Source of the DNA: Lachnospiraceae bacterium | GTDB taxonomy: Bacteria > Bacillota > Clostridia > Lachnospirales > Lachnospiraceae | Reading direction: 5' to 3' | DNA length: 64,000 bases | Assembly: GCA_017408025.1 (NCBI GenBank) | Contig: JAFQVJ010000026.1 | Span: 1 to 64,000, forward strand | Part shown: one piece after another, positions 1 through 10,000 of the stretch | Numbering within the stretch: the first letter of the stretch is position 1 | Layout of the letters: the number at the start of each line of letters is the position of its first letter | Position numbers and translations under genes: made by a program | The notes under the pieces: generated by a model | What the model saw: only the letters and a program-made list of their open reading frames with translations | What the model was told of the DNA's origin: nothing | Databases searched by the model: none

Positions 1-153
1 CACACAGCTGTAGCTATTGTCTGCCTTCATAAAAGACGAACTACTTATTCGAAAAAGGGCGTTAAGAAAGTTCACGAAACCTCTCAATGCGTGTTTAAAA
101 TAAACACAGACAATTCGGTGTACGAGGGTAGCTATAGCTTTAAGAGGGCATAA
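1..153 (+). CDS. C-terminal end of an unknown protein (partial, left edge)
   Basis: A 50-codon reading frame is open from base 1 and ends at TAA 151-153. It is Lys/Arg- and Thr-rich and ends SYSFKRA. I do not recognise the family. Support comes from the uninterrupted frame and from a stem-loop starting four bases after the stop, although that stem-loop has its T-run on the other strand. It could be a chance frame. The sequence left of the window would decide. Confidence 0.4.
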   Translation, partial: HTAVAIVCLHKRRTTYSKKGVKKVHETSQCVFKINTDNSVYEGSYSFKRA

Positions 154-198
154 AAAAGGAAGATTAGCAGTCAGTGTCGACTAAAAACTAATCTTCCT
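152..198 (-). terminator. Intrinsic terminator at the end of the sbcDC operon
   Basis: Perfect 11-bp inverted repeat AGGAAGATTAG (157-167) and CTAATCTTCCT (188-198) with a 20-base loop. Read on the minus strand the stem is followed directly by a T-run (complement of 152-157), so it fits termination of sbcC. It may also stop the + strand gene ending at 153. Confidence 0.75.
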
Positions 199-241
199 AT
201 AATGTGTATTGTATGATTGTGCAACAGCCCCTTGCTTTGCA

Positions 242-3088
242 TTATACTACTTTTATGTCGCTTCCTCCTGTCGGGTCTTTTATTACATTTATCTGTCTAT
301 CAATTCTTTCTTTTAAGCTACCGACGTGTGATATAATGCCCACCAGCTTATTACCGTCACTAAGCTTACCAAGTACCTTCATAGCCTGTTCAAGAGCCAT
401 ATCATCAAGCGAACCAAAGCCCTCGTCAATGAACATTGTATCTATATATATTCCACCAGCCGACTCCTCTATTATTTCAGCCATACCCAGTGCCAGAGAT
501 AAAGAAGCCATAAAACTTTCTCCGCCAGACAAGGTCTTGACACTTCTTACGGTTCCATTGTAGTGGTCATATACATTAAGCTCCAAACCAGACTGGTTCT
601 TTTTATTATCAGTATTCTTGTCTCTAAGAAATTCATACTGTCCTTCTGACATTTCAAAAAATCTTGTGTTAGCTCTATCTATAATCTGTTCGAAATATGC
701 TATCTGGACAAAAGTCTCCAGCTGAATCTTTTCTTTCCCCTTAACCTCGCCATTAAGTGTGTCTGACAATGCCTTTATCTGACCTAAACTGTTAGCCTTA
801 GCTTCCAGCTCACTGGATTCCTTCTGTATATTTTCAAGAGTCTCTTTATTTGATGTAAGTCTGGCATATATTTCATTGTGACATACAGACAGCTTTTCCT
901 TCTCAAATGTCAGCTTTGATATTTCATCTTCTACTGCTGCTATACTATCAATGTAATACTTAACTGCCTCTTCACGATGCTCAGCCTGAAACAATTTTTC
1001 ATTGTTGTCACTTATATACTGGGACAAATGTTCAGATAATTGTCCACATAATTGTTCTATTATAGCCTTGCATTGCACCAGATTTTTTTCATTGCTCGCC
1101 TTGGCATTTCTGGCGTCTTCGTATGCCAATTGCATTTTTTTGTATAACTTTTCTTTTTCTCTGAGCTTTTCTACAGCTTCTTCCATATCAGCACAATTCA
1201 ACTGCTTGTCCAACACTTCCAGCTCTGTTATACAACCTTTTATATCCAGCTCAATTTTCTGTTTTTGTTCCAGAAGCTCGTTATATCTGGTCTGTTCCTT
1301 TGTCTCTGTCTCCTTATTTTTTTTAAGAGCCATCTGCATAGATTCTCTTTCCTTTAATGACAGCTCATATTTTTTCTTCTTCGCCTTAATCTCCTCTTCT
1401 TCATGAAGCAATTTCTCTATAGCTTTTGCCATATTTTCTGATATATTTTCAAGAGTCCATGTGGCATCAATATTAGACATAGCTTCTTTTAAAAGCTCCA
1501 TTTCTCTCTGCGAAGCTTTATTGTCTGACGCCGCCCTTTCACTGGCACTGACCATATCCCCAGTTGCAGCATCCGCAACACTCTTAAGCCTATCTACAAC
1601 TTCTTTTGACGGAGCTTCCACATCCATCTTCGCCAATTCTATATAATGAGTCGAGCCACATACAGGACATGGCGTTCCTGGTTTATTTCTTAGCATATCA
1701 GCCATAATACCAGCCTGTCCATCAAGATATGCCTTCATATAGTGATCATGCTCTATCTTTGCCTTATCTGCTTTTTCTTTACAGACGTCATAGTTTTTTA
1801 AACTCTCTCCATATTTTTCTCTAGCTCTCTCCCAATTTGTATAAAGTATTTCAATTGATGAAATCCTATCCCTCTTTGCCTCCACATCTTTTATATGTGC
1901 CTCATTCTTAGCTATAGAAACTTCTATATTGGATAGCTTTTCTATACTATCGGAAAGCTTGGAAGCATTTTTATCCAATTCTTTTAGAGACCTTTCTGTC
2001 GCTGTCAACCTTGATTGTATATCTTCTCTCTTTTTTTCTGACAGCTCAAGGTCTTTTGCCCTGCTGCTACGTATTTCATATATACTTACTGCATCCTTTT
2101 CTTTGTTGATTTCAACAAGCAATTTCTCACGCTCTACTGACTTTTCTTCTTCACACTGTAAAGAATCAGTCCTCTCTGCAAATGCTGCTTTTAGTTTCTC
2201 ACATTCTTCCTCTTTCTGATTTATCTGCTCCAACAGGGATTTCACATGAGCAAAGTCAGACCTATACTTATTCTTCACTGTCAACATATCATCAACTTTT
2301 TTCTGTTTATCGTTTATGTCCTGTTCATTTGCTATATCTTCCTCAACAATGGAAATAATCAGCTCTACAACCTCTGAAAGATTACCGATGACATCCTGTT
2401 TCTTTATATCATCCAATCTCATAGCTTTTTTTACATCATTTGACGGTTTTATACCCTGTACATACTGCTTTATGGCATCGTTAGTCTTGGTATATGCTTT
2501 ATATTGTTCTAGAAACTCTCCCTTAACCTTCTTCTGCAATACCTCATAAGATGATGTTTTAAATATCTCTCTAAATATTTTTCCACGCGTAACAGTATCT
2601 GCCACCAGTAATTCCCTGAATTTGCCCTGAGCAATCATAACTATTCTTGTAAACTGGTCACCCGTCAAGCCTGTCAGTTCCTCTATCTTTTTTGATACAT
2701 TGGCATATCCCGTCACCAGCTTTCCATCTGGCATTTCCAGCTCTGCATCTGCCTTTGCCTCTGTATATCCCTCACCTCTACTCTTTGGGCGTAGGTATTT
2801 TGGATTTCTCCTTACACTATACTTATTTCCTTTCAGTGAAAATGTAAGCTCTACATATGTTGCTACATCATCAGGTGCATATTTACTTCTAAAGCTGTCA
2901 CTATTTCTAGCATCTATTCCACCATCCCCATACAAAGCAAACCTTATTGCTTCAAATATGGTTGTTTTTCCAGCTCCAGTGTTTCCAGATATGAGATAAA
3001 TGCCATTGTCACCCAATACCTCAAAATCAATATTAACTTTTCCTGCATATGGTCCAAATGCTGAAATCTCAAGTTTCTCTGGTCTCAT
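242..3088 (-). CDS. sbcC: SbcC, exonuclease SbcCD ATPase subunit
   Basis: Large subunit of the SbcCD (Mre11-Rad50-like) nuclease, which cleaves hairpins and blocked DNA ends. The 948 residues show the SMC/Rad50 layout: Walker A GNTGAGKT at 35-42, a long coiled coil rich in Glu/Lys, a zinc hook CPVC at 474-477 in mid-protein, a second coiled coil, then ABC signature LSGGES at 853-858 and Walker B FIDEGFGSLD near 886-895. Its ATG overlaps the sbcD stop (TAATG), so the two are translationally coupled. A terminator follows. Length is close to the family norm. No anomaly seen. Confidence 0.96.
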   Translation of the reverse strand: MRPEKLEISAFGPYAGKVNIDFEVLGDNGIYLISGNTGAGKTTIFEAIRFALYGDGGIDARNSDSFRSKYAPDDVATYVELTFSLKGNKYSVRRNPKYLRPKSRGEGYTEAKADAELEMPDGKLVTGYANVSKKIEELTGLTGDQFTRIVMIAQGKFRELLVADTVTRGKIFREIFKTSSYEVLQKKVKGEFLEQYKAYTKTNDAIKQYVQGIKPSNDVKKAMRLDDIKKQDVIGNLSEVVELIISIVEEDIANEQDINDKQKKVDDMLTVKNKYRSDFAHVKSLLEQINQKEEECEKLKAAFAERTDSLQCEEEKSVEREKLLVEINKEKDAVSIYEIRSSRAKDLELSEKKREDIQSRLTATERSLKELDKNASKLSDSIEKLSNIEVSIAKNEAHIKDVEAKRDRISSIEILYTNWERAREKYGESLKNYDVCKEKADKAKIEHDHYMKAYLDGQAGIMADMLRNKPGTPCPVCGSTHYIELAKMDVEAPSKEVVDRLKSVADAATGDMVSASERAASDNKASQREMELLKEAMSNIDATWTLENISENMAKAIEKLLHEEEEIKAKKKKYELSLKERESMQMALKKNKETETKEQTRYNELLEQKQKIELDIKGCITELEVLDKQLNCADMEEAVEKLREKEKLYKKMQLAYEDARNAKASNEKNLVQCKAIIEQLCGQLSEHLSQYISDNNEKLFQAEHREEAVKYYIDSIAAVEDEISKLTFEKEKLSVCHNEIYARLTSNKETLENIQKESSELEAKANSLGQIKALSDTLNGEVKGKEKIQLETFVQIAYFEQIIDRANTRFFEMSEGQYEFLRDKNTDNKKNQSGLELNVYDHYNGTVRSVKTLSGGESFMASLSLALGMAEIIEESAGGIYIDTMFIDEGFGSLDDMALEQAMKVLGKLSDGNKLVGIISHVGSLKERIDRQINVIKDPTGGSDIKVV

Positions 3089-4215
3089 TATCCCTTACTC
3101 TCTTCCCAATATTTATTTACTATATTCATCTGCTCCCCTAATATCTCCTGATTGTTTTGTATTTGGTATAATTCCTGCACATACTCTGCAAAGCTTTTCT
3201 GGTTAACCTGTTCCAAGCTTGTCACTGATCTGTTTACAGCAGTTCGCTTATTGCTATATTCAAGCTTTAAAATATTGGGATAAATAACTCTAAGCTTGCG
3301 AAATGCATCTGGTATATCATCTTCATCCTTTAGAACTACATGAAGGTAATCGTCAGTCTTAGTACCAATGTAGCTATTTCTGTCTGTCAGCTCCATATAT
3401 GTGCCTTCTATTCTTCTTATGTCTTTTAATGGCTGAAATGGTATTGTCTCTATGACTATATTTCCCTTTTCCTTTAATTCCACAAGTGTCATTGATTTCT
3501 TCTGTTTTATCTCGTCTATGGAGTACTTTACAGGTGAACCTGAATATCTGATACACTTTCTGCCCATTGCCTGTGGCTTATGAATATGTCCCAAAGCCAC
3601 ATAATCAAATGCGGAAAATACATCAAAATCCACATTGTCAATGCCTCCCAGAAATGCTTCCTCCGAATCACTTCTCTCTGCACCAGTTATAAACTGATGA
3701 ACCATCACTATGTTACGTTTAGCTTTATCCATATCAATATTATTAACCACTGCTTCAAGGGCTGAATTGTAATCTGTCACATTATCTTCCTCGTGATACC
3801 TTCTAACCATGGCAGGCTTAACAAATGGAATCATATGAACATTTACAGTTCCATATTCATCCTCAAGAGCCACTACTGGTGTATTTCCTTCATATGCCTT
3901 AGCTATATAGATTCCACTCCTTTTGAACACCTCTGCACCAAAGGATATTCGTTCCACACTGTCATGATTGCCACTTATAACAAATACCTTGGTATGCCTA
4001 TCCACAAGCTCCATTAAAAACCACTCAAAAAGTTCTATAGCCTCTATAGATGGTATGGACTTATCATATACATCTCCAGCTATAAGTACACCTTCAGGCT
4101 TATGTGTGTCAACTGCCATAAGGACCTGATTTAGAGCACATTTTTGCTCCTCAAGCATAGAATATTCATATATTTTTCTTCCCAAATGCAAATCTGAAAT
4201 ATGTATAAACTTCAC
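3088..4215 (-). CDS. sbcD: SbcD, exonuclease SbcCD nuclease subunit
   Basis: Metallophosphoesterase (Mre11-like) nuclease subunit working with SbcC. Metal-binding motifs are visible in order: DLH at 8-10, GDVYD at 47-51, GNHD at 82-85, and a later GHIH. I chose the GTG at 4213-4215 because GGGAG lies 7-8 bases upstream. The TTG at 4228-4230 would place the ribosome site inside the gene. From the GTG the protein starts at KFIHISDLH, as family members do, with about 375 residues. It overlaps sbcC by one base. Confidence 0.95.
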   Translation of the reverse strand: MKFIHISDLHLGRKIYEYSMLEEQKCALNQVLMAVDTHKPEGVLIAGDVYDKSIPSIEAIELFEWFLMELVDRHTKVFVISGNHDSVERISFGAEVFKRSGIYIAKAYEGNTPVVALEDEYGTVNVHMIPFVKPAMVRRYHEEDNVTDYNSALEAVVNNIDMDKAKRNIVMVHQFITGAERSDSEEAFLGGIDNVDFDVFSAFDYVALGHIHKPQAMGRKCIRYSGSPVKYSIDEIKQKKSMTLVELKEKGNIVIETIPFQPLKDIRRIEGTYMELTDRNSYIGTKTDDYLHVVLKDEDDIPDAFRKLRVIYPNILKLEYSNKRTAVNRSVTSLEQVNQKSFAEYVQELYQIQNNQEILGEQMNIVNKYWEESKG

Positions 4216-4281
4216 TATGATTACTCCCAACTTTCTTTTTGCCGAAGCTATTTTACTTAACTATCTCCAAACATAACATTT

Positions 4282-4500
4282 CTAATTCTGCTTTCTTACG
4301 ATTGCATACTCATCATCATACTGATAGTAAGGACAGTCATAAAACGAATCCGTCATAAACTTTCCCATCTCGTCCTCATCCAGATTCATCTCACATGTAT
4401 AATATTCATAATCCTCGTCATATACATAATTAGAACATGTATCACAGCATGAAGTCTGCTTCTTAGCAGACTTCTTATCATTAGCCTTTTTATTTGACAT
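4282..4500 (-). CDS. Small Cys-rich protein, DUF6472-like
   Basis: Seventy-two residues: a basic N-terminus (KKANDKKSAKKQ), then CCDTC, an acidic and tyrosine-rich stretch (YVYDEDYEYYTC), the block LDEDEM and a last Cys in DCPYYQ. The spaced cysteines suggest one bound metal (inference). It resembles the small Lachnospiraceae family DUF6472 as I remember it; function unknown. The start ATG at 4500 has AAAGGG nine bases upstream; the ATG two codons earlier is too close to it. It is followed by sbcD and preceded by two other small genes. Confidence 0.75.
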   Translation of the reverse strand: MSNKKANDKKSAKKQTSCCDTCSNYVYDEDYEYYTCEMNLDEDEMGKFMTDSFYDCPYYQYDDEYAIVRKQN

Positions 4501-4522
4501 CTTCATTTACCCTTTCCACTTT

Positions 4523-4753
4523 CTACTCGTCGAATTCAACTGTCACAAAGAATCCACGAGGGGTTTCGTGAATATCCTTTACGATACCTTTCGTGGATTT
4601 CAATCTTTCTCGGAATTCATAATTAGCTGACATAGCTATAGCAGGCTCCAATGTATAATAATAACTACTAGGGAGACGTCCTTCAGAAACCTCGTACTCT
4701 TTGCCAATCTCTACCAGACCTTCTCTCTCCATCTTAAATTCCATTTCACGCAT
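4523..4753 (-). CDS. Small conserved-looking protein of unknown function
   Basis: Seventy-six residues without Cys pairs or membrane segments. A run of Tyr ([10 protein letters not shown]) sits in the middle and the C-terminus [10 protein letters not shown] looks like a beta strand. The ATG at 4753 has AAAGGAGC with ideal spacing, which makes a real gene likely. It lies 22 bases before the DUF6472-like gene and about 36 bases after the zinc-ribbon gene, so the three are probably cotranscribed. I cannot assign a role. Confidence 0.65.
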   Translation of the reverse strand: MREMEFKMEREGLVEIGKEYEVSEGRLPSSYYYTLEPAIAMSANYEFRERLKSTKGIVKDIHETPRGFFVTVEFDE

Positions 4754-4789
4754 ATTTTGCTCCTTTTCCTGTTGGTATCTCCCATATTT

Positions 4790-5149
4790 CTATGAAAATT
4801 CCAAAGGACAATTGTTTCTCATATTCAATGGACATTCATACATATTTTCTCCACCTGTTTTCGCAATATAAGACAATGGACATTTTCTACAATCCGATTT
4901 GCCAAAATCTCCTGAAACCTCAAATGTAAGAGTGGCTTTCTTTACACCAGAAAGCTTTTTTTCCTCCTCACGAATATTGTCCCAGTTAAGTGCCTGATCA
5001 CATGAACCACATTTCTCTTTTCCCACCACAACAGGGCGTTTACAGGTAGGACAAGCAAAATACTCTGTCCCACTTGTATCCTTTGCTTTTACAACCTCAG
5101 CTGGAAACTGCTTTATCAAATTTGCTCTTAAATCATTTTCTAACGCCAT
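4790..5149 (-). CDS. Zinc-ribbon protein of unknown function
   Basis: The 119 residues carry a clear zinc ribbon (CPTC ... CGSC, about residues 33-50) and a second Cys group in the C-terminal third (DCRKCPLSY, ECPLNM, NCPLEF). This suggests two metal sites. No enzyme motif is visible. The ATG has a purine-rich AAGGAAGG site upstream. It sits between the diguanylate cyclase gene and two other small genes. The role may be nucleic acid or protein binding, but that is a guess. Confidence 0.7.
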   Translation of the reverse strand: MALENDLRANLIKQFPAEVVKAKDTSGTEYFACPTCKRPVVVGKEKCGSCDQALNWDNIREEEKKLSGVKKATLTFEVSGDFGKSDCRKCPLSYIAKTGGENMYECPLNMRNNCPLEFS

Positions 5150-5189
5150 ATTTTCTGTCCTTCCTTTCCATACATTATTTTTTTCTTGT

Positions 5190-6851
5190 TTATAATGCCT
5201 GTAGCTTTCCGTGTATGCCTTTTATTTCCATTTTCTTCTTGTACATAAGCTTATCTGCTCGACCTCTCGTATCCTTTAAATCATCATCAAGCTGTGGGTC
5301 ATATTTTGCGTGCCCGTATGCCACACTCATATGCATCTCCGGATGTTCCATATTATACATCTTTATATTTGCCTCTAACATACAATAACAATTATCTATA
5401 GTCTCGTCGCTGATATTTCTGCCTATGACGCAGAATTCATCACCTCCGATTCTGTAACAATTTCCAACCTCAAAAAATGATTCTCGAATAGCCTCTGCAC
5501 AGCTCAATATATATATGTCACCCATATTGTGACCAAACGTATCATTGCATTGCTTTAGGTTATTTAAATCAAACATGATAATTGTATATTCATCCTCATC
5601 AAGATTCAAATTCATCATAAAGTCATTGCACGCTGCTCTGTTAAATACACCTGTAAGTTCATCTATATAGGCCAGCTTTTCTAGCTTATTCGCCTCTCTA
5701 CCCTTTTTCATCAATCTCTGTGTTGCGCGCATACTATTATAGCAGAGAACTATAATGTATATAAGAAATGCGCCTTTGGTAAATATGTAGCTCTTTCCAT
5801 CCTTCGGATCCATGTAATAATATAGCATATCCGCAGCAACACCTGCTGCCGTCGCGATTCCACTAACCAAATTCACCTTATTCATAAAGGTTATATTTTT
5901 TAATCCACTTCTCTTAAGATTAAGCATCAGTACAACTATAACCCCAACAATAGCACAGCCCATAGAAATATGAGTAAATAGCAATGATTCTTTCATATCC
6001 ATAATATTGGCAATCTGCATAATCACAACAGCGAACTGTACAACTATGCATGCAATTGCCAATCCGTTTAAAAATCTGTCATACACATCATTGACAATGC
6101 TTTTCTCAAATAATATAAATGGCACTGCTATTGCTCCCAATATAAGATAAGATACATAGGTCAGAGTAGTTCCATTATCAAATACCATATTAATAACTGG
6201 CATATTTATGATAAACCATACTGACAACAGAACAGCAAACACACCGAGATATAATATGCTGTATGCGATAGAGCGACTCTTTCTAACTATAAGACTATAC
6301 GCAATTATAACTATGCCTACTACCAATATGGCAATGGACAGTATGAGTCCTATAGCCCCTCTTGCAAATTCATCCCGCACAATATTAGTTCTGTCTCCAA
6401 AGTAAAAATCAGGCACATATTTCAAGTATGAGCTATAGTGCGTTTTGACAACAACCTTAATTTCACAATTCTCATATTTCTCCTCTAAGAATACTGCATG
6501 CCATGTATCTCCTGAAACAGTATCGAATAACGTATTGGTTTTATCCATAACCATGCTATACATAAGTACATCATTGACATAGGTATATACATCCCCATGA
6601 TAAATATAAAACATCAAAAAATCGCCACCTGGTGCAATCTCTCTGATGGTATTCTTATAAGTAATAGTATATATACCTTCTGAATCTGGCCCTTCGTCAT
6701 GCTCTACCTGCCAATTTTCAATTTCTGCCACCTCAAACTGCTTGCTTCCACGGTATCTAATGTTTTCTACCATCCCAGCACCAAATATAATAATAAATGC
6801 TGATGAGATAACAAACACGGCCAGCCAAACAAGCGCTATCTTTTTACCCAT
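5190..6851 (-). CDS. Membrane diguanylate cyclase (7TM-type sensor, GGDEF)
   Basis: Makes cyclic di-GMP from GTP. It has one N-terminal membrane segment (IALVWLAVFVISSAFIIIFG), an outside domain of about 150 residues, then six or seven membrane helices (about 175-375) and a cytoplasmic GGDEF domain. The catalytic GGDEF is intact at 469-473 (YRIGGDEF) with FDLNNLKQCND upstream. The RxxD product-inhibition site expected just before GGDEF is absent (the residues read FEVGN). I start at ATG 6851, where AAAGGG is eight bases upstream, rather than at the in-frame TTG at 6872. Its output could feed the PilZ protein encoded near 26280-28379. Confidence 0.9.
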   Translation of the reverse strand: MGKKIALVWLAVFVISSAFIIIFGAGMVENIRYRGSKQFEVAEIENWQVEHDEGPDSEGIYTITYKNTIREIAPGGDFLMFYIYHGDVYTYVNDVLMYSMVMDKTNTLFDTVSGDTWHAVFLEEKYENCEIKVVVKTHYSSYLKYVPDFYFGDRTNIVRDEFARGAIGLILSIAILVVGIVIIAYSLIVRKSRSIAYSILYLGVFAVLLSVWFIINMPVINMVFDNGTTLTYVSYLILGAIAVPFILFEKSIVNDVYDRFLNGLAIACIVVQFAVVIMQIANIMDMKESLLFTHISMGCAIVGVIVVLMLNLKRSGLKNITFMNKVNLVSGIATAAGVAADMLYYYMDPKDGKSYIFTKGAFLIYIIVLCYNSMRATQRLMKKGREANKLEKLAYIDELTGVFNRAACNDFMMNLNLDEDEYTIIMFDLNNLKQCNDTFGHNMGDIYILSCAEAIRESFFEVGNCYRIGGDEFCVIGRNISDETIDNCYCMLEANIKMYNMEHPEMHMSVAYGHAKYDPQLDDDLKDTRGRADKLMYKKKMEIKGIHGKLQAL

Positions 6852-6950
6852 ATCTTCATCCCTTTTCTTCAAAAAAGTGTATCTTTGATCTAGATATATC
6901 TCAAGCTCACTATTTATTCAAGTGTAGCACAATATTCTAATTTATGCCAT

Positions 6951-7011
6951 AAAAAAATCATCTTTCCACTATAATATGATTATAAATCATAATTATAGTG
7001 AAAAGATGATT
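6951..7011 (-). terminator. Intrinsic terminator after purL
   Basis: Near-perfect 20-base arms at 6956-6975 and 6992-7011 (AATCATCTTTCCACTATAAT and its complement with one mismatch) flank a 16-base loop. On the minus strand the stem runs straight into a seven-base T-run (complement of 6951-6957). Confidence 0.85.
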
Positions 7012-7038
7012 ACATTTTATACCTATACCTTTGTAATA

Positions 7039-10000
7039 TTATGAGAAGTACTTAACACCTGACTCGAATATCTTGAGATCCTGATCACCATATATATTCA
7101 TAGCCACTGCATCGCCCTTTCTCTCTGCATGAGCCATCTTACCGAAGCATCTGCCATCTGGGCTTGTGATACCTTCTATAGCACAGTATGAACCATTTAC
7201 ATTCCACTCTTCATCCATAGTTGGGTTGCCGTTTAAATCAACATACTGTGTAGCAACCTGTCCATTTGCAAAGAGCTTGTCCAACCACTCCTTAGGAGCA
7301 ACGAAACGTCCTTCACCGTGTGAAGCAGGGCTTGTGTATGTCTTACCAACCTCTGCAAGCTGTAACCAAGGCGACTTATTGGAAACAACCTTTGTGTAAA
7401 CCATCTTTGATACATGACGGTTGATTGTATTGAATGTAAGTGTTGGTGAATTAGCATCCTGTCCTGTAATCTGTCCGTTTGGAACAAGACCAAGCTTGAT
7501 AAGAGCCTGGAATCCGTTACAGATACCAAGAGCAAGACCATCTCTCTCATTTAATAACTTGTGTACAGCCTCTTTCATCTTCTCGTTTCTGAATGCTGTA
7601 GCAAAGAACTTAGCTGAACCGTCTGGCTCATCACCTGCTGAGAATCCACCTGGGAACATAATAATCTGAGACTTAGCAATACTCTCTTCGAATACCTTTA
7701 CAGAATCTCTGATATCATCTGCATTTAAGTTCTTAAATACCTTTATAATAGTGTTTGCTCCAGCCTTCTCAAAAGCCTTGGCTGAATCGTACTCACAGTT
7801 TGTACCTGGGAAAACTGGGATGAATACTGTTGGCTTAGCAACCTTATTCTTGCAAACATATACACTTCCACCTGTGTAAATAGGTGTATCAAGTACTGTC
7901 TTATCATCTGTTGATGTTGTTGGGAATACCTTTTCAAGTGGTGCTTCCCATGTAGCAATAGCCTCATCAAGTGAGATTGTCATAGGACCATACTTAACAG
8001 CTGCTTCTGCTGTAACCTGACCGATTACCTTTACAAACTGTCCAAGCTCTGACATAACTGCCTCTACCTCTGCAAACTTGTCTGCATCAATTTCAGCTAC
8101 GATATTACCAAATCCAGGTGCAAATAACTCTTCTGCTGATACACACTTATCGCAGATAGAAACACCCATCTTATTACCGAACGCCATCTTTGAAACTGCT
8201 GCTGCGATACCCTTTGCATCCAATGAATATGCTGCAACGATAGCCTTCTTCTTGATAAGCGCGTGAACAGCATCATAAAGCTTCATAACCTGAGCGTATA
8301 CCGGCTTATCAAACTCATCCTTCTCTATACTAAACTTAACAAGCTTATTTCCAGCCTTCTTAAACTCTGGAGTAACGATATCGCCTTCCTTAGCTACATC
8401 AACTGCAAATGAAACAAGTGTTGGTGGAACATCAATATCATTGAATGTACCAGACATACTATCCTTACCACCGATTGAAGGAAGTCCAAAGCCCAGCTGT
8501 GCATCATATGCACCGAGTAAAGCTGCGAATGGCTGGCTCCAACGGCTTGGGTCCTCTGTCATTCTTCTGAAGTATTCCTGGAATGTAAATCTAATCTTCT
8601 TATAATCACCACCATTAGCAACAATCTTAGCAACAGACTCTACTACTGCGTAGATTGAACCGTGATATGGACTCCATGTTGAGAGATATGGATCAAATCC
8701 GTAGCTCATCATTGTAACTGTATCACATTTGCCCTTGAGAACTGGAAGCTTAGCTACCATTGACTGTGTCTCCGTAAGCTGATACTTACCGCCATGTGGC
8801 ATAAATACTGAACCAGCACCGATAGAACCGTCAAACATCTCCACAAGACCTTTTTGCGAACATACATTAAGGTCTGATAATGTAGCCATCCACTGAGCCT
8901 TAACATCATCCACAGACTTAGCTGTAAAGTAGTTATCTTCCTTAACAGGCATCTCTACCTTAACATCTGTCTCCTGGTGAGCACCGTTTGTATCTATAAA
9001 TGCTCTTGAGAGGTCTACGATAGTCTTTCCTCTCCACTTTAATGTCATTCTTGGGTCTTCCTTAACAACTGCAACCTCAACAGCCTCAAGGTTTTCTTCT
9101 GCTGCATACTTCATGAACTCTGCAACATCCTTAGGATCGATAACTACAGCCATTCTCTCCTGTGACTCAGAGATAGAAATCTCTGTTCCGTCAAGACCTG
9201 CATACTTCTTTGGAACCTTATCAAGGTTGATATCAAGACCATCAGCTAACTCACCGATAGCAACTGATACACCACCAGCACCAAAGTCATTACACTTCTT
9301 TATAAGAGACGATACCTCTTCTCTTCTGAAAAGTCTCTGAATCTTTCTCTCTGTAGGAGCGTTACCCTTCTGAACCTCAGCACCACAAGTCTCTATAGAC
9401 TTCTCTGTGTGAACCTTTGATGAACCTGTAGCTCCACCACAGCCATCACGGCCTGTACGTCCACCAAGCAAGATAATGATATCACCTGGATCAGATGTTT
9501 CTCTCTTAACTGCACGTCTTGGAGCAGCACCCATAACAGCACCAATCTCCATTCTCTTAGCAACATAATCTGGATGGTAAATCTCTTTAACAAGTCCTGT
9601 AGCAAGACCGATCTGATTACCATATGAGCTGTAACCGTTAGCTGCACCACGAACAAGCTTCTTCTGTGGTAGCTTACCAGCAAGTGTCTCCTTAACTGAT
9701 TTAGTAGGGTCAGCAGCACCGGTAACACGCATAGCCTGGTATACATATGTACGACCTGACAGTGGATCTCTGATAGCACCACCAAGACATGTGGCTGCAC
9801 CACCAAAAGGCTCAATCTCTGTAGGATGGTTATGTGTCTCATTCTTGAAGTTGACAAGCCACTCCTCAATCTGTCCATCTACCTCTACAGGTACAACGAT
9901 TGAGCAGGCATTGATTTCGTCTGACTCTTCCTGATCGTCTAACTTACCCTCTCTCTTTAGCTTCTTCATTGCAAGAAGAGCAATGTCCATAAGGCATACG

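Noticed and set aside
1002..1406. 134-codon + strand ORF, Ser/Phe-rich
   Set aside because: Antisense to the coiled coil of SbcC.
9393..9878. 161-codon minus-strand ORF
   Set aside because: Another frame inside purL, whose product is unequivocal.
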